Translations under genes and position numbers: made by a program | Notes under the pieces: model-generated | Database searches by the model: none | Told to the model about the DNA's origin: nothing | What the model saw: the letters and a program-made list of their open reading frames with translations, nothing else | Origin: JAPOXR01 sp964291445 | GTDB taxonomy: Bacteria; Pseudomonadota; Alphaproteobacteria; Rhodobacterales; Rhodobacteraceae | Direction: 5' to 3' | NCBI GenBank assembly: GCA_964291445.2 | Contig: OZ219862.1 | Span: 1,426,001 to 1,490,000, forward strand | Length of the DNA: 64,000 nucleotides | Part shown: positions 26,924-34,833 of the stretch, one piece after another | Layout: the number at the start of each line of letters is the position of its first letter | Numbering within the stretch: the stretch's first letter is position 1

Positions 26924-27964
26924 TCATCGCCACGGCGACGACGCGCCCAGGCTCTCGAGGATGGTCCTGGTCTCCGGCATGCGCTTCAACGACTGGCCGA
27001 TATGCTCGCGCCAGCGCCGACCAACATCGAGCGCGGTGGCATAGGCCCGGGCCAGGTCATCGGGACGGTCCTCGGCCATCACTTCGACCAGGAAGGCCGC
27101 CTGTTCCCGGTCCTTCGAGGATTTGAGCCTGCCGGCGCCGTCGCGCCGCCGGCTGGCGATGATCAGCTTGTGGATCGCATAGCGCTCCGGGCGCGGGATT
27201 TGCACCAGCACCCCGGAGCGATAGAGGGCCGCAGCAGAGATCGGTTCGGCGATCAGGAAGTTGAGGTAGTTGAGCGCCCGCGCGCCCACGCCAAGGGCCG
27301 GTAGATCCCGGATAGTCTCATCCCCGAAGGCAGGCGTCAGGAACTCGACCAACTGGCCGCTGCCACCCTGCGCCCATCGCCAGGTCCGGCCCTCGCCCTG
27401 CCCGGGGACCGGGTCGAACTTCAGCGCCGAGAAGGTCTCGGCCAGGCTTGGGTCGACCTGATCCTGCAAGGCGACGCTGAGCTGCTCGAATTGCGCGATA
27501 TCGATATCGCCGGTATTGGCCATGCCGCCGAGAGGCAGGCGGATGCCAAGCTCGCCTTCATAGAGCCGGAACGCATTCGTTCCGACAATGGTGCCGCCCA
27601 GCCGGAATGTCCCCGCACCCGCCATGGCGGAGAGGAAGGAGCCGGTCGCCCGGTCGGCGGGCGTCATGCCTTCCGCGCGCAGGAGACGAACCAGCCGCGA
27701 CCGCTCGGCCTGCCGGTCCCTTGCGGTCGCACGCATCTCCTCGATACGGTCGATGCGTGCACGCGTCTCGTCGCTGTCTTCGCCGATATAGATGAAGCGC
27801 ATCCCGGTTCCGACACGGCGGGCCGCGTACCAGTAGGCCTTGTCACCGCGCTCCTTGCGCGTCGGTTTGCCCGCCACACCGGACAAGGCGTCATCCTTCA
27901 GGAGTCGCACCAAATCGGTATAGGCGCTCATCGCGATGCTGCTGAGAGAGGTCATGGCTATCAT
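26924..27964 (-). CDS. GSU2403-type nucleotidyltransferase-fold protein
   Basis: A 346-residue protein from the ATG at 27964. After an N-terminal region with KAYWYAARRVGTGMRFIYIG comes RLGGTIVGTNAFRLYEGELG and then TGDIDIAQFE (Asp153 and Asp155), the G-T/S and DxD pattern of the nucleotidyltransferase fold, followed by VEFLTPAF, LNFLIAEP and LVQIPRPERYAIHKLI. This matches GSU2403-type proteins, which are uncharacterised and often found in accessory DNA. No clear Shine-Dalgarno sequence; the upstream 60 bp are AT-rich. It sits just inside the left repeat, on the opposite strand to the purA side. Confidence 0.75.
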   Translation of the reverse strand: MIAMTSLSSIAMSAYTDLVRLLKDDALSGVAGKPTRKERGDKAYWYAARRVGTGMRFIYIGEDSDETRARIDRIEEMRATARDRQAERSRLVRLLRAEGMTPADRATGSFLSAMAGAGTFRLGGTIVGTNAFRLYEGELGIRLPLGGMANTGDIDIAQFEQLSVALQDQVDPSLAETFSALKFDPVPGQGEGRTWRWAQGGSGQLVEFLTPAFGDETIRDLPALGVGARALNYLNFLIAEPISAAALYRSGVLVQIPRPERYAIHKLIIASRRRDGAGRLKSSKDREQAAFLVEVMAEDRPDDLARAYATALDVGRRWREHIGQSLKRMPETRTILESLGASSPWR

Positions 27965-28203
27965 TTCAATGTTTTGCTTGGCACACATATACCTATCAAA
28001 AATAAATTTTGCTGGGCAAGACGGAAGAGAAGCTTCAGCGATAGCATCCCTGCACCTCAAGATCGCGCGAAAACCGGGCCACAGGAACCAGCAAGGCACT
28101 CCAGGCCTCGGTTGATGCGTCTTGTGACCAAGTGGAGCGATGTTGCGGCAACACCGCCCCTGCGGAACAAAGTAAGGGCCGCGCCGCACGCGACCCTCTC
28201 ACT

Positions 28204-29089
28204 TCAACGCTCTTCAGGCTTCTTCGCCAAGTCCGCGATGCGCATGACCGTCAGCCCTTTTGCTTTCACCGTCTGACCGAGGTTCGGCGCGACCCCGTTA
28301 CCTCCGAAGAGAACAACACCAGTCGCCGCGAACATCCAGCATCTCGTCATTGCACTTGAACGGAGCCGCTCGCCCATGTGCGGACCAGCGCCCACCGGGC
28401 CGCGATCATCTCCGCCCCGTGCGTGCTTGCCGCCCTTGTGGCAGAGGAAGATCTCCTGGTTGCGATCTTGACGGATCCGCTCGCGAACCTAGTCGAGCGT
28501 GTTGAAGATCACATCGATATCGGCCCTGTCGGTGGCCTCGAGACGATCAGGGGAAACCCCCTTGACCTTCGACTTCGCAGCCGTCTTGCGATCATGCTGC
28601 TCCAGCAGCTGCCGGGCTTCGAAGACGGCCCCGGTCACCTGCCCGGGCGCTCGCGCGCGCCTGCCGCAGGGATGAAGGCGTGACCTGCCTCGATCTCGTA
28701 GCATTTCGCCGCCGCCTCGCTCATCACCTCGATGGCGACGACGATCTCGCACAGGTGCAGAAAGCGGACCTGCTCCTCTTCCAGAGCAGTTTCGGCGATC
28801 TCCGATCCGTCGTGTCATTTCGCCCGGTCGCCGACCTTGTCGGCGGCGCGGTCGACCTCCTTGCCAAGCACCACATTGCGCCGCTGCAGGATTGTCGCGA
28901 ACCCATGCGCGAGGGGTTCGATTTCCGCCTCGAGGCCGGTCCCGCGCAGCTGCCCGAACAGGGCCTCGAAGGTCTCCCGGATGAAATTGTCCTTCAGGAT
29001 GTGATCCTCGGGTTCCGCAACTGTGCGCCCTTTTCCGTCAGCCCGAATAGTTTGATGGTCTCGTAGGTGTTTGCTTGATCGTAAGCCAT
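28204..29089 (-). pseudogene. Frameshifted DUF2493 (SLOG-like) gene
   Basis: Starting at an ATG at 29089 with GGAG 8 nt upstream, the readable protein jumps frame at least three times: KLFGLTEKGAQLRN, then EDHILKDNFIRETFEALFG and VVLGKEVDRAADKVG, then FLHLCEIVVAIEVMSEAAA, then VTGAVFEARQLLEQHD and ADIDVIFNTLD, and finally VVLFGGNGVAPNLGQ with GLTVMRIADLAKK. The whole resembles alphaproteobacterial plasmid-associated DUF2493 proteins, whose C-terminal domain is SLOG/YspA-like. Multiple frameshifts mean it cannot be expressed as one protein. Confidence 0.6.
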
Positions 29090-29818
29090 CTTGGTTTCTC
29101 CAGATGTTCGACTGCTGGCCCACCACGGGAGTGTGGTGGCATGGCCGAATGTCTGGTTTCCGAATCTGCCCGGGTCAGGGCGGCGCAGCCGCCAGCTTGC
29201 CGGGCGCAAAAGTTTTCCGAGCACGGCGCCGAGAACACGCACGCCTTCACGCACTGAACCGCCCTCTCCACCCGTGTCGCCCTCGCCGAAAAGTTCTGCG
29301 TTCCTTGAGGAGGACGGATTTGGGGGCCATCCGGAGGATATGCTTCCACGCTCACATGTGTGTATTGACGGTAGGTTTGCCCGACCCGACCAGGAAAACG
29401 GTGCGACCGGTCGCGAAAGACGGATGAAGCGACGGGTTCGTTTTGCCCCTGGCAAAACAGACCAAAGCGCAATCCGGCGGAGCGGCCGGGGAGCGAAGTG
29501 CTCGCGAGACGGGCAAATCGGGATGGCGGGCGCTACGCCGCGGTGAGGACGCAAGTCCGAATGCGCGACAGGCCATCGGCCTGTTCTCACGTGCGACACG
29601 CGAAGCCGAGCAGGGGAGGCCGGAAGGCTCAGACCGAAATTGATGTTCGGGCGATCAACACTCCAGGCGAGCGGATGTGATGTATGCAAGAATTGCGCAC
29701 AGCTGGCGAAAGAAGCGGACCTTCGCTGCATGCCCAAATGGCCTCGCTATCCGGAAAATCAGGTTCAACGAAATTCAAGTGCTGGTTGGGAGAACTTCTG
29801 ACCGCGCCGCCGCATTGC
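29090..29818. other. Region without a recognised gene upstream of the four-gene defence-like cluster
   Basis: About 730 bp. Open frames on both strands are compositionally plausible only because of the high GC, and none has family features. Two simple hairpins are visible: CCACCAC/GTGGTGG (29120-29139), in the leader of the broken DUF2493 gene, and ACAGGCC/GGCCTGT (29569-29585). The right edge becomes AT-rich and contains the promoter annotated next. Confidence 0.35.
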
Positions 29819-29852
29819 TTGACTAAAACTCGTTACAACATTATTGTTGTAA
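29819..29852 (+). promoter_or_regulatory. Sigma-70-like promoter with overlapping operator dyad
   Basis: TTGACT (29819-29824), a 17-bp spacer and TATTGT (29842-29847) form a good sigma-70-type promoter. A perfect dyad, TTACAACA (29833-29840) and TGTTGTAA (29845-29852) with a 4-bp centre, covers the -10 box. The predicted transcription start is at or within a base of the ATG at 29855, so the mRNA would be leaderless or nearly so. The HTH protein encoded by the second gene is the obvious candidate to bind the dyad. Confidence 0.6.
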
Positions 29853-29854
29853 TC

Positions 29855-30334
29855 ATGATTCCAAACCACTTCGACCTGCCCGGCTCGCCGTGGCCCATAC
29901 TGCCCCCCGGCATCCATCTGGCGACCCTCGCCGAGGTGGAGACGCGATTTGCGTCGAACTCAAAACGTCGCGTGCGGTTCAAGGGCTTCGTCGCAGCATT
30001 GGCGAACCTTCGGGATGCAGGGTGCCAACGCGCCTTCCTAGACGGGAGCTTCGTTACTGCAAAGCCCCGTCCTGGGGATTTCGACGCCTGCTGGGATCCA
30101 ACCGGGGTCAATCGGGCCTTACTCGACCCTGTCTTGCTCACGTTCGAAAACGATCGCGCAGCGCAGAAGGCCAAGTATTCTGGAGAGTTATTCCCGTCCA
30201 CCATCCCGGCTGATCAGGCTGGGACCATCTTCGTCGAGTTCTTCCAAATCGATCGTTTCACCGGTTCCCCAAAGGGCATCGTGGCGATTGACCTTCTGAA
30301 CGACCCGATGCTCCAACCTAGGGTGACGTCATGA
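29855..30334 (+). CDS. DUF6932-like protein with nucleotidyltransferase-type signature
   Basis: A 159-residue protein (MIPNHFDLPGSPWPILPPG...). Its most telling segment is FLDGSFVTAKPRPGDFDACW at 61-80, where Gly64-Ser65 followed nine residues later by Asp75-x-Asp77 matches the nucleotidyltransferase GS...DxD pattern, with a later acidic strand (TIFVEFFQID). This fits the DUF6932 family as I recall it. The stop overlaps the next start by 4 nt (ATGA). It may be the NTase-like component of a toxin-antitoxin or defence operon; no activity is known. No Shine-Dalgarno site is seen, in line with a leaderless mRNA. Confidence 0.65.
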   Translation: MIPNHFDLPGSPWPILPPGIHLATLAEVETRFASNSKRRVRFKGFVAALANLRDAGCQRAFLDGSFVTAKPRPGDFDACWDPTGVNRALLDPVLLTFENDRAAQKAKYSGELFPSTIPADQAGTIFVEFFQIDRFTGSPKGIVAIDLLNDPMLQPRVTS

Positions 30335-31620
30335 TCTACAGCGACAAGCAGTACACTATAACCGAAGAGCAGTTGGGCAAGCTCCGCGATGCGCTCGCCG
30401 CCGCTCAGTCCGAAAACGCCGCTGCGACCGGCGAACAGAGATGGCTGCGCGATGCTCAAGCTGATGCCATAAGGAGCCAGATCGCGACCTTAGAGGTCGA
30501 ACTGTCCCACTACGAGCTCCTAAAGTCGGGCGAGATCACGTTCGCCAAGGCGCACTCGCTGGGGAACCTGCCGTCCGTGCTCGTCCAGGCACGGATAGCA
30601 GCCGGCTTGAGTCAGACCGACCTTGCCGAACGGCTTGGGATGAAGGCACAGCAAATCCAGCGCTACGAGGCGTCGGACTATTTGGGGGCAAGCCTCAGTC
30701 GTCTGATCGATGTGTGCGAGGCCCTAAACGTACATACCACAGGGCTGTTCGAGAGCGACGATACCTCCAAGGGGTCCGTCTTTTCATGGTCGGACATCGA
30801 AGATGTGGTGTGGAAGCAGTTCCCCGCTCGCGAGATGGCGAAGCGCGGTTGGTTCGACGTGCCGCGCAAGAGCGACGTCTACCAGCTCGCGCGCGACTAC
30901 TTCATGCAAGCCGCCGGGCCGCAATTCGCGAGTGCCTACCACCGCAAGAAGATGCACGGCGGCTCGGTGCCGAACGAGTACGCACTGCTCGCGTGGCAAG
31001 CTCGCATTCTGGAGCGGGCCCGAAACATCGTGGAGAGCTACGACCCGCCAGAGTTCGTTGCCGACGACCGCTGGATCGCCGATCTCACCGCACTTACCCG
31101 GCGCAAGCACGGCCCCAAGCGGGCGCAAGCGCTCCTGTTGTCCAAGGGCATCATCCTCGTCACGGAGAAGCGCCTGTCAGGCACCTATCTCGATGGGGGG
31201 GCCATGCTCGATCACGATGGCCGACCGGTCATCGGGCTCACGCTGCGCTTTGATCGCCTCGACAACTTCTGGTTCGTACTCCTGCATGAGCTGGGGCACG
31301 TGTTTCTGCACCTCATGGACGGGCTGCGCTACGATTTCTTCGATGAGGAGGAAACGGCCGGCGATGACAAGGTCGAGCGAGAGGCCAATGCATTCGCGCT
31401 CGATAGCCTTATACCAGAGTCGAAGTGGGACGAGTGCCTGTCGCGCTTCGCGCTGTCCGAAGAGGCGGTGCGGATCGACGCCAAGAACCTCGGCATCGAC
31501 CCCAGCGTCATCGCTGGGCGCATTCGGAAAGAGCGTGGCGACTACACTATTCTTGGGGGTATGATCGGCCAGGATCAGGTCGCGTCGCAGTTCGAGGACG
31601 ACGGCGATGAAGTTGTCTGA
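30331..31620 (+). CDS. XRE-family HTH / ImmA-IrrE metallopeptidase fusion
   Basis: A 429-residue protein with three parts: an N-terminal predicted helical/coiled-coil region (about 8-68), an XRE helix-turn-helix (about 81-132; ARIAAGLSQTDLAERLGMK), and a C-terminal ImmA/IrrE-type domain with the zinc motif HELGH (His319, Glu320, His323) plus a downstream acidic VEREANAFA. Proteins of this design bind an operator and cleave or sense partner proteins, as in phage repressor control and some antitoxins. It overlaps the neighbours by 4 and 14 nt, so the three plus-strand genes are translationally coupled. Confidence 0.85.
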   Translation: MIYSDKQYTITEEQLGKLRDALAAAQSENAAATGEQRWLRDAQADAIRSQIATLEVELSHYELLKSGEITFAKAHSLGNLPSVLVQARIAAGLSQTDLAERLGMKAQQIQRYEASDYLGASLSRLIDVCEALNVHTTGLFESDDTSKGSVFSWSDIEDVVWKQFPAREMAKRGWFDVPRKSDVYQLARDYFMQAAGPQFASAYHRKKMHGGSVPNEYALLAWQARILERARNIVESYDPPEFVADDRWIADLTALTRRKHGPKRAQALLLSKGIILVTEKRLSGTYLDGGAMLDHDGRPVIGLTLRFDRLDNFWFVLLHELGHVFLHLMDGLRYDFFDEEETAGDDKVEREANAFALDSLIPESKWDECLSRFALSEEAVRIDAKNLGIDPSVIAGRIRKERGDYTILGGMIGQDQVASQFEDDGDEVV

Positions 31621-32707
31621 AGACACCTACGTGCCGGCCCTGCGATGGCGGCAGGGGGAGTACCAAGCCCTCTTTCGCCTGAAGCCCGCGGTTAAGGATC
31701 GCGTGATGCCCCTCATCACTATCCCACCCGTCGAGTTTGATTTCGAGCTGTGGCAGCCGAAGAAATCCGTCCACGAGCACGTCCACCCCTTCATCGCGCG
31801 ATTCACTTCGAAATGGAGCAAGCGACCGGCCTGGATCGCCCTCGATACGACGATTGCGGAGGGGCGAATGGAAGACAAGGCACACCCGCTCGACTACGTG
31901 CTCGACGGGTTGCGCCCGAACGGTACCATCGCCATCCCCGCTCTGCCATTAGAAGTCAATTCCGACACGATGAACGCGGCCGCCCGTGCGACGGCCGCTG
32001 ACGGCCAGGGCGCCGCCGTACTCCTTCGTCTCGAAGTCCTCATGAGCGACAATCCACGCAAGGCAATCGTGAACTTCGCGAGCAGCCTTGGTATTGGGCT
32101 CCATAAGCTGGACGTGATCGTCGACCTCCGAGCGTGCAACTTCGAGCCATACAAGGTCTTCGCAACAGCCCTTACGGCCGCCCTAAGACGCTTGGGCAAC
32201 CTCCACGAAGTGCGCAACCTCGTCCTCTTGGGAACGGCGATTCCGAACTCCTTCGCGCAGCTCGCCAAAGGATCGGACGAGATTCCGCGACATGACTGGC
32301 TGTTCTTCAAGGAGATGATGACCGAGATGCCAGTTGGGATGCGACGCCCGATTTACGGTGACCATACGATCGTGCACCCCGAGTTCACGGCGATGGACAT
32401 GCGCAAGGTAAAGGCCGCGGGCAAGATCGTTTACACGACGCCCGAGACTTGGGCGACGCGCAAGGGTGGCGCGTTTCGGGACAATCCCGCTCAGATGCAC
32501 ACGCACTGCGCCGAGGTGGTCAAGGACCCCGCTTTTGCGTTTCGCGGGGCAAGCTTCTCGTATGGCGACAAGTACATCGCCGACTGCGCGGTGATGGCGG
32601 AGAGCCCAAGCAACCTATCGCGTTGGAAGGACGTCGCGATCAACCATCACATCACGACAGTCGCGGATGATCTCGCCACCCTGTTCGGGACGCCATCGCC
32701 GCTTTGA
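31607..32707 (+). CDS. Beta family protein (phage T4 beta-protein-like)
   Basis: A 366-residue protein beginning DTYVPALRWRQGEYQALFRL and followed by VMPLITIPPVEFDFE, the pattern of the beta/sce7725-type family (PF14350-like as I recall). It ends with RGASFSYGDKYIADCA and SNLSRWKDVAINHHITTVA. No catalytic motif is evident. The start lies inside the end of the ImmA-like gene (14-nt overlap). The last 56 bp overlap, tail to tail, the sce7726-like nuclease gene on the other strand. Such proteins often accompany sce7726-like genes, suggesting joint action. Confidence 0.72.
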   Translation: MKLSEDTYVPALRWRQGEYQALFRLKPAVKDRVMPLITIPPVEFDFELWQPKKSVHEHVHPFIARFTSKWSKRPAWIALDTTIAEGRMEDKAHPLDYVLDGLRPNGTIAIPALPLEVNSDTMNAAARATAADGQGAAVLLRLEVLMSDNPRKAIVNFASSLGIGLHKLDVIVDLRACNFEPYKVFATALTAALRRLGNLHEVRNLVLLGTAIPNSFAQLAKGSDEIPRHDWLFFKEMMTEMPVGMRRPIYGDHTIVHPEFTAMDMRKVKAAGKIVYTTPETWATRKGGAFRDNPAQMHTHCAEVVKDPAFAFRGASFSYGDKYIADCAVMAESPSNLSRWKDVAINHHITTVADDLATLFGTPSPL

Positions 32708-33251
32708 TCGCCGGCGCCAGCTCGCGGACCGGGATCTCATCTGCGAGCAAGCGGTAAAGCCGCTTCCGGGGCGCATTCACGTCGGCCTTTGAGGCACCCC
32801 TCGCGCGCAACAGTTCCTGCGCTTCCGAGTGCCAGAGCAAGTGCGCCAGCATGAACGGGTCGAGGTCTGGGTTCACGTGTGCGCGTCGACGGCTCACAAA
32901 CGTCATCCCACCGCGCGGTCCCTCGACGATCTCCTTTAGCCCACACCATTCCGGAGCGATCGCCTCTGCCGCGTCGAGATGACGGGTAGCAATGACGAGG
33001 GTAAGCTTCTGAAGGGCGCTCACATAGGTCTCCAGCTGCCGCGGCAAGCGATCAAGCGTGTCGACCGCGCTCTTGATCTCGTAACCGTGGAGATGACCGT
33101 TGAACACGGCCAAGTCGATACGACTTCGAGCGTGAGCAAGGCCGAGCTCGTTGATAATCAAGACATCATGACGTCCGCTATAGTGTCGAAGATAACACGT
33201 CCTCAGCGCGGTTCGGATCCTACGCTCGCCATTTGTTCTGAGGGCTACCAC
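32652..33251 (-). CDS. sce7726-like protein, predicted PD-(D/E)xK-type nuclease
   Basis: A 199-residue protein starting at a GTG at 33251 with AGGGG about 10 nt upstream. It has VLIINELGLAHARSRIDLAV (Glu35, Asp46) followed by GHLHGYEIKSAVDTLDRLPR (Glu58-x-Lys60), which together resemble the D...ExK active site of PD-(D/E)xK nucleases and match the sce7726 family. It is transcribed toward the beta-protein gene and overlaps it by 56 bp, so sense and antisense transcripts would collide. A phage- or plasmid-restricting nuclease role is inferred from family company, not shown. Confidence 0.72.
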   Translation of the reverse strand: MVALRTNGERRIRTALRTCYLRHYSGRHDVLIINELGLAHARSRIDLAVFNGHLHGYEIKSAVDTLDRLPRQLETYVSALQKLTLVIATRHLDAAEAIAPEWCGLKEIVEGPRGGMTFVSRRRAHVNPDLDPFMLAHLLWHSEAQELLRARGASKADVNAPRKRLYRLLADEIPVRELAPAIKAAMASRTGWRDHPRLS

Positions 33252-33373
33252 CGTCGCTGATCCCCTATTTCTTCGAGGATTATATCAGACACAGGACGAA
33301 CTGCCCGTCGAAATGCTCCTTTTCGAAAGTAATGCCGCGTCATGCCGCGCGGCAGCAATATGCGTCGCCACCA

Positions 33374-33672
33374 GGGGTGTGATCTTCGTACGGCGCGTCT
33401 TTCAGGGCATCGAGGCTGCAAGAACGAATCACGCCGGCATCGGCAGGCCGCCGGGTTTTCATGCGGTGGCGGTTGCTCCGGAAGTAGCCGAGCTCGCGGG
33501 CAATGATCCTGGCGCCCACCCCCTTGCGCTCGAGGTAGCGCAGGGCATCGATCACCTTGCCGGCACCGTCCGGGTGGTGGTGAAGGATGTGGCGCCACTT
33601 CTCGAACCAGGCCGTGCTCTCGGCGCTGCCCTCGGCGAAGGCGGCATCGGCCGCCACCTTCATGTGTTGAGC
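33374..33672 (-). pseudogene. ISKra4-type transposase remnant with terminal motif (copy A)
   Basis: On the minus strand a transposase fragment reads AAFAEGSAESTAWFEKWRHI, then DGAGKVIDALRYLERKG and IIARELGYFRSNRHRM, which is the C-terminal third of ISKra4-family transposases. The usual RMKRSGMRW-x-GGQ region is missing. The frame then stops in a 62-bp segment (33374-33435) whose 22-bp ends are nearly identical to those at 50198-50259. The truncated transposase side lies 6-7 bp from the right 478-bp repeat; the terminal motif faces the sce7726-like gene. Confidence 0.6.
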
Positions 33673-33678
33673 TGCGTG

Positions 33679-34156
33679 CCATGTACCAAATGCCGGTGAT
33701 TCCGCCCGAACCCTGCACATGGGTTGCAGCCAGGCATCCTGGAGGCAGGCAGTGACGTGGCTGACCCGGCCCGGCCGGCCGGTCTTGCCAGCCCGGGGTG
33801 CCGGATGGTGAAGATCTCCCATCGGCAGCGACGGGTGCTGGCCCTGGTCATCCTCTGTGTCGGCCTTCCGGTCTACATTGTCGTTGCCGTGACCCTGGTC
33901 GGCATGCTGGACCGGCCGCCAGTGCTGATCGAGTTCGGCATTTATGCCCTCGCCGGGATTGCCTGGGCATTGCCGCTCCGGGCCGTCTTTCGTGGCATCG
34001 GCGCCGCAGACCCGGACTCCCGGAAGACGGATGAATAGGTGAACACCGGTCGAGGGCGCCAGTTCCACGCTGCCGGGTTCGGCAGGACCCGTGGCCGTCC
34101 AGCCGCCAGCGGTCGGTCAGGCAAGCGGCAACCAGCGACTGCTCGGGGCCGTCTGC
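33679..34156 (+). repeat. 478-bp direct repeat, copy 2 (carries DUF2842 gene)
   Basis: Second copy of 26411-26888, same orientation, three differences over 478 bp by my count. It closes the segment containing the nucleotidyltransferase, the DUF2493 remnant and the four-gene defence-like cluster. To its right the sequence diverges immediately and continues toward the PIN-like toxin pair. Confidence 0.95.
33805..34038 (+). CDS. DUF2842 family small membrane protein, copy 2
   Basis: Identical 77-residue product to the gene at 26537-26770, with the same two predicted membrane helices. The near-perfect nucleotide identity shows a recent duplication or ongoing gene conversion. Which copy occupies the ancestral position cannot be decided from this window; copy 1 adjoins purA. 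Confidence 0.75.
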   Translation: MVKISHRQRRVLALVILCVGLPVYIVVAVTLVGMLDRPPVLIEFGIYALAGIAWALPLRAVFRGIGAADPDSRKTDE

Positions 34157-34248
34157 CCCCTGCATCGCCGCAAACCACCGGCCGCCTCCCTTGATGGCGA
34201 CGGCCTGACCTGGTCCGGCACCAAGGGCTGGCATCGCCCGGCGCATGC

Positions 34249-34833
34249 TCATCCCTTGTCGTACATGTCGGTCCAGCTTTCGTCTGCATCCGCACTTGCC
34301 GCATGCTGTTCAAAGGGATCCCTCCGGATGTTCCGGCCCGCATCAGAGAGTTCCTGGTGAAGATCCTCAGCCGATTGAATGATCCCCATCCGCTCCAGGC
34401 CAATCATGAACGACCAGGTCGTGACCTTGGCGATGCGCGGCCCGAAATCCAAATTCTTGACCTGGTTGTCCTCGAACAGCACGAGCCCGTAATCCGATGC
34501 TCCCAGTGTATCCCGCAACCTGTTCGAAAACTGCCAGATGGATGTCTCCCCGGCATCCTTGATCCGTTTGCGCAGAGCCTGCTGATCAGGAGACAGCGCG
34601 TTCCATAGCAGGCCGATGCTCGTTTCGATCGTCTGAATCCTGTTACCGCCTTGCTGGAACCAGTCACGGAAAACCCTGGCGTCGGGAGCTCCCGGCATGC
34701 CTTGCAACACCTCACCCACCACCATATCCGTGATGACAATGGGACAGTTGAAGCGATCAAGAAGATCCAGTCGATCAATTCTGCCCAGGGATATCAGCGG
34801 GCCGCTGTCGGGAATCGCCAGCTCAAGAGCCAC
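34249..34833 (-). CDS. PIN-like toxin of a predicted toxin-antitoxin pair
   Basis: A 194-residue protein with a GTG start at 34833 and GGAG about 10 nt upstream. Acidic residues fall in the PIN-domain arrangement: Asp9 in IPDSGPLISLGRID, Glu41 in ITDMVVGEVL, Glu96 in AGETSIW and Glu121/Asp122 in LVLFEDNQV. The about 60-residue C-terminal tail is charged and lies beyond the PIN core. PIN toxins are RNases. The upstream gene overlaps by 11 nt, as expected for an antitoxin-toxin operon. The PIN call comes from residue spacing and needs a structure-based check. Confidence 0.6.
   Translation of the reverse strand: MALELAIPDSGPLISLGRIDRLDLLDRFNCPIVITDMVVGEVLQGMPGAPDARVFRDWFQQGGNRIQTIETSIGLLWNALSPDQQALRKRIKDAGETSIWQFSNRLRDTLGASDYGLVLFEDNQVKNLDFGPRIAKVTTWSFMIGLERMGIIQSAEDLHQELSDAGRNIRRDPFEQHAASADADESWTDMYDKG

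Noticed and set aside
28190..28400. Upstream GTG at 28189 as the start of the GSU2403-type protein
   Set aside because: The added 75 residues have no family character and cross AT-rich promoter-like DNA; the ATG at 27964 is preferred.
29440..29650. Compact GC-rich stretch upstream of the four-gene cluster considered as a structured RNA
   Set aside because: Only short simple hairpins are visible; no known RNA family or conserved pattern recognised.
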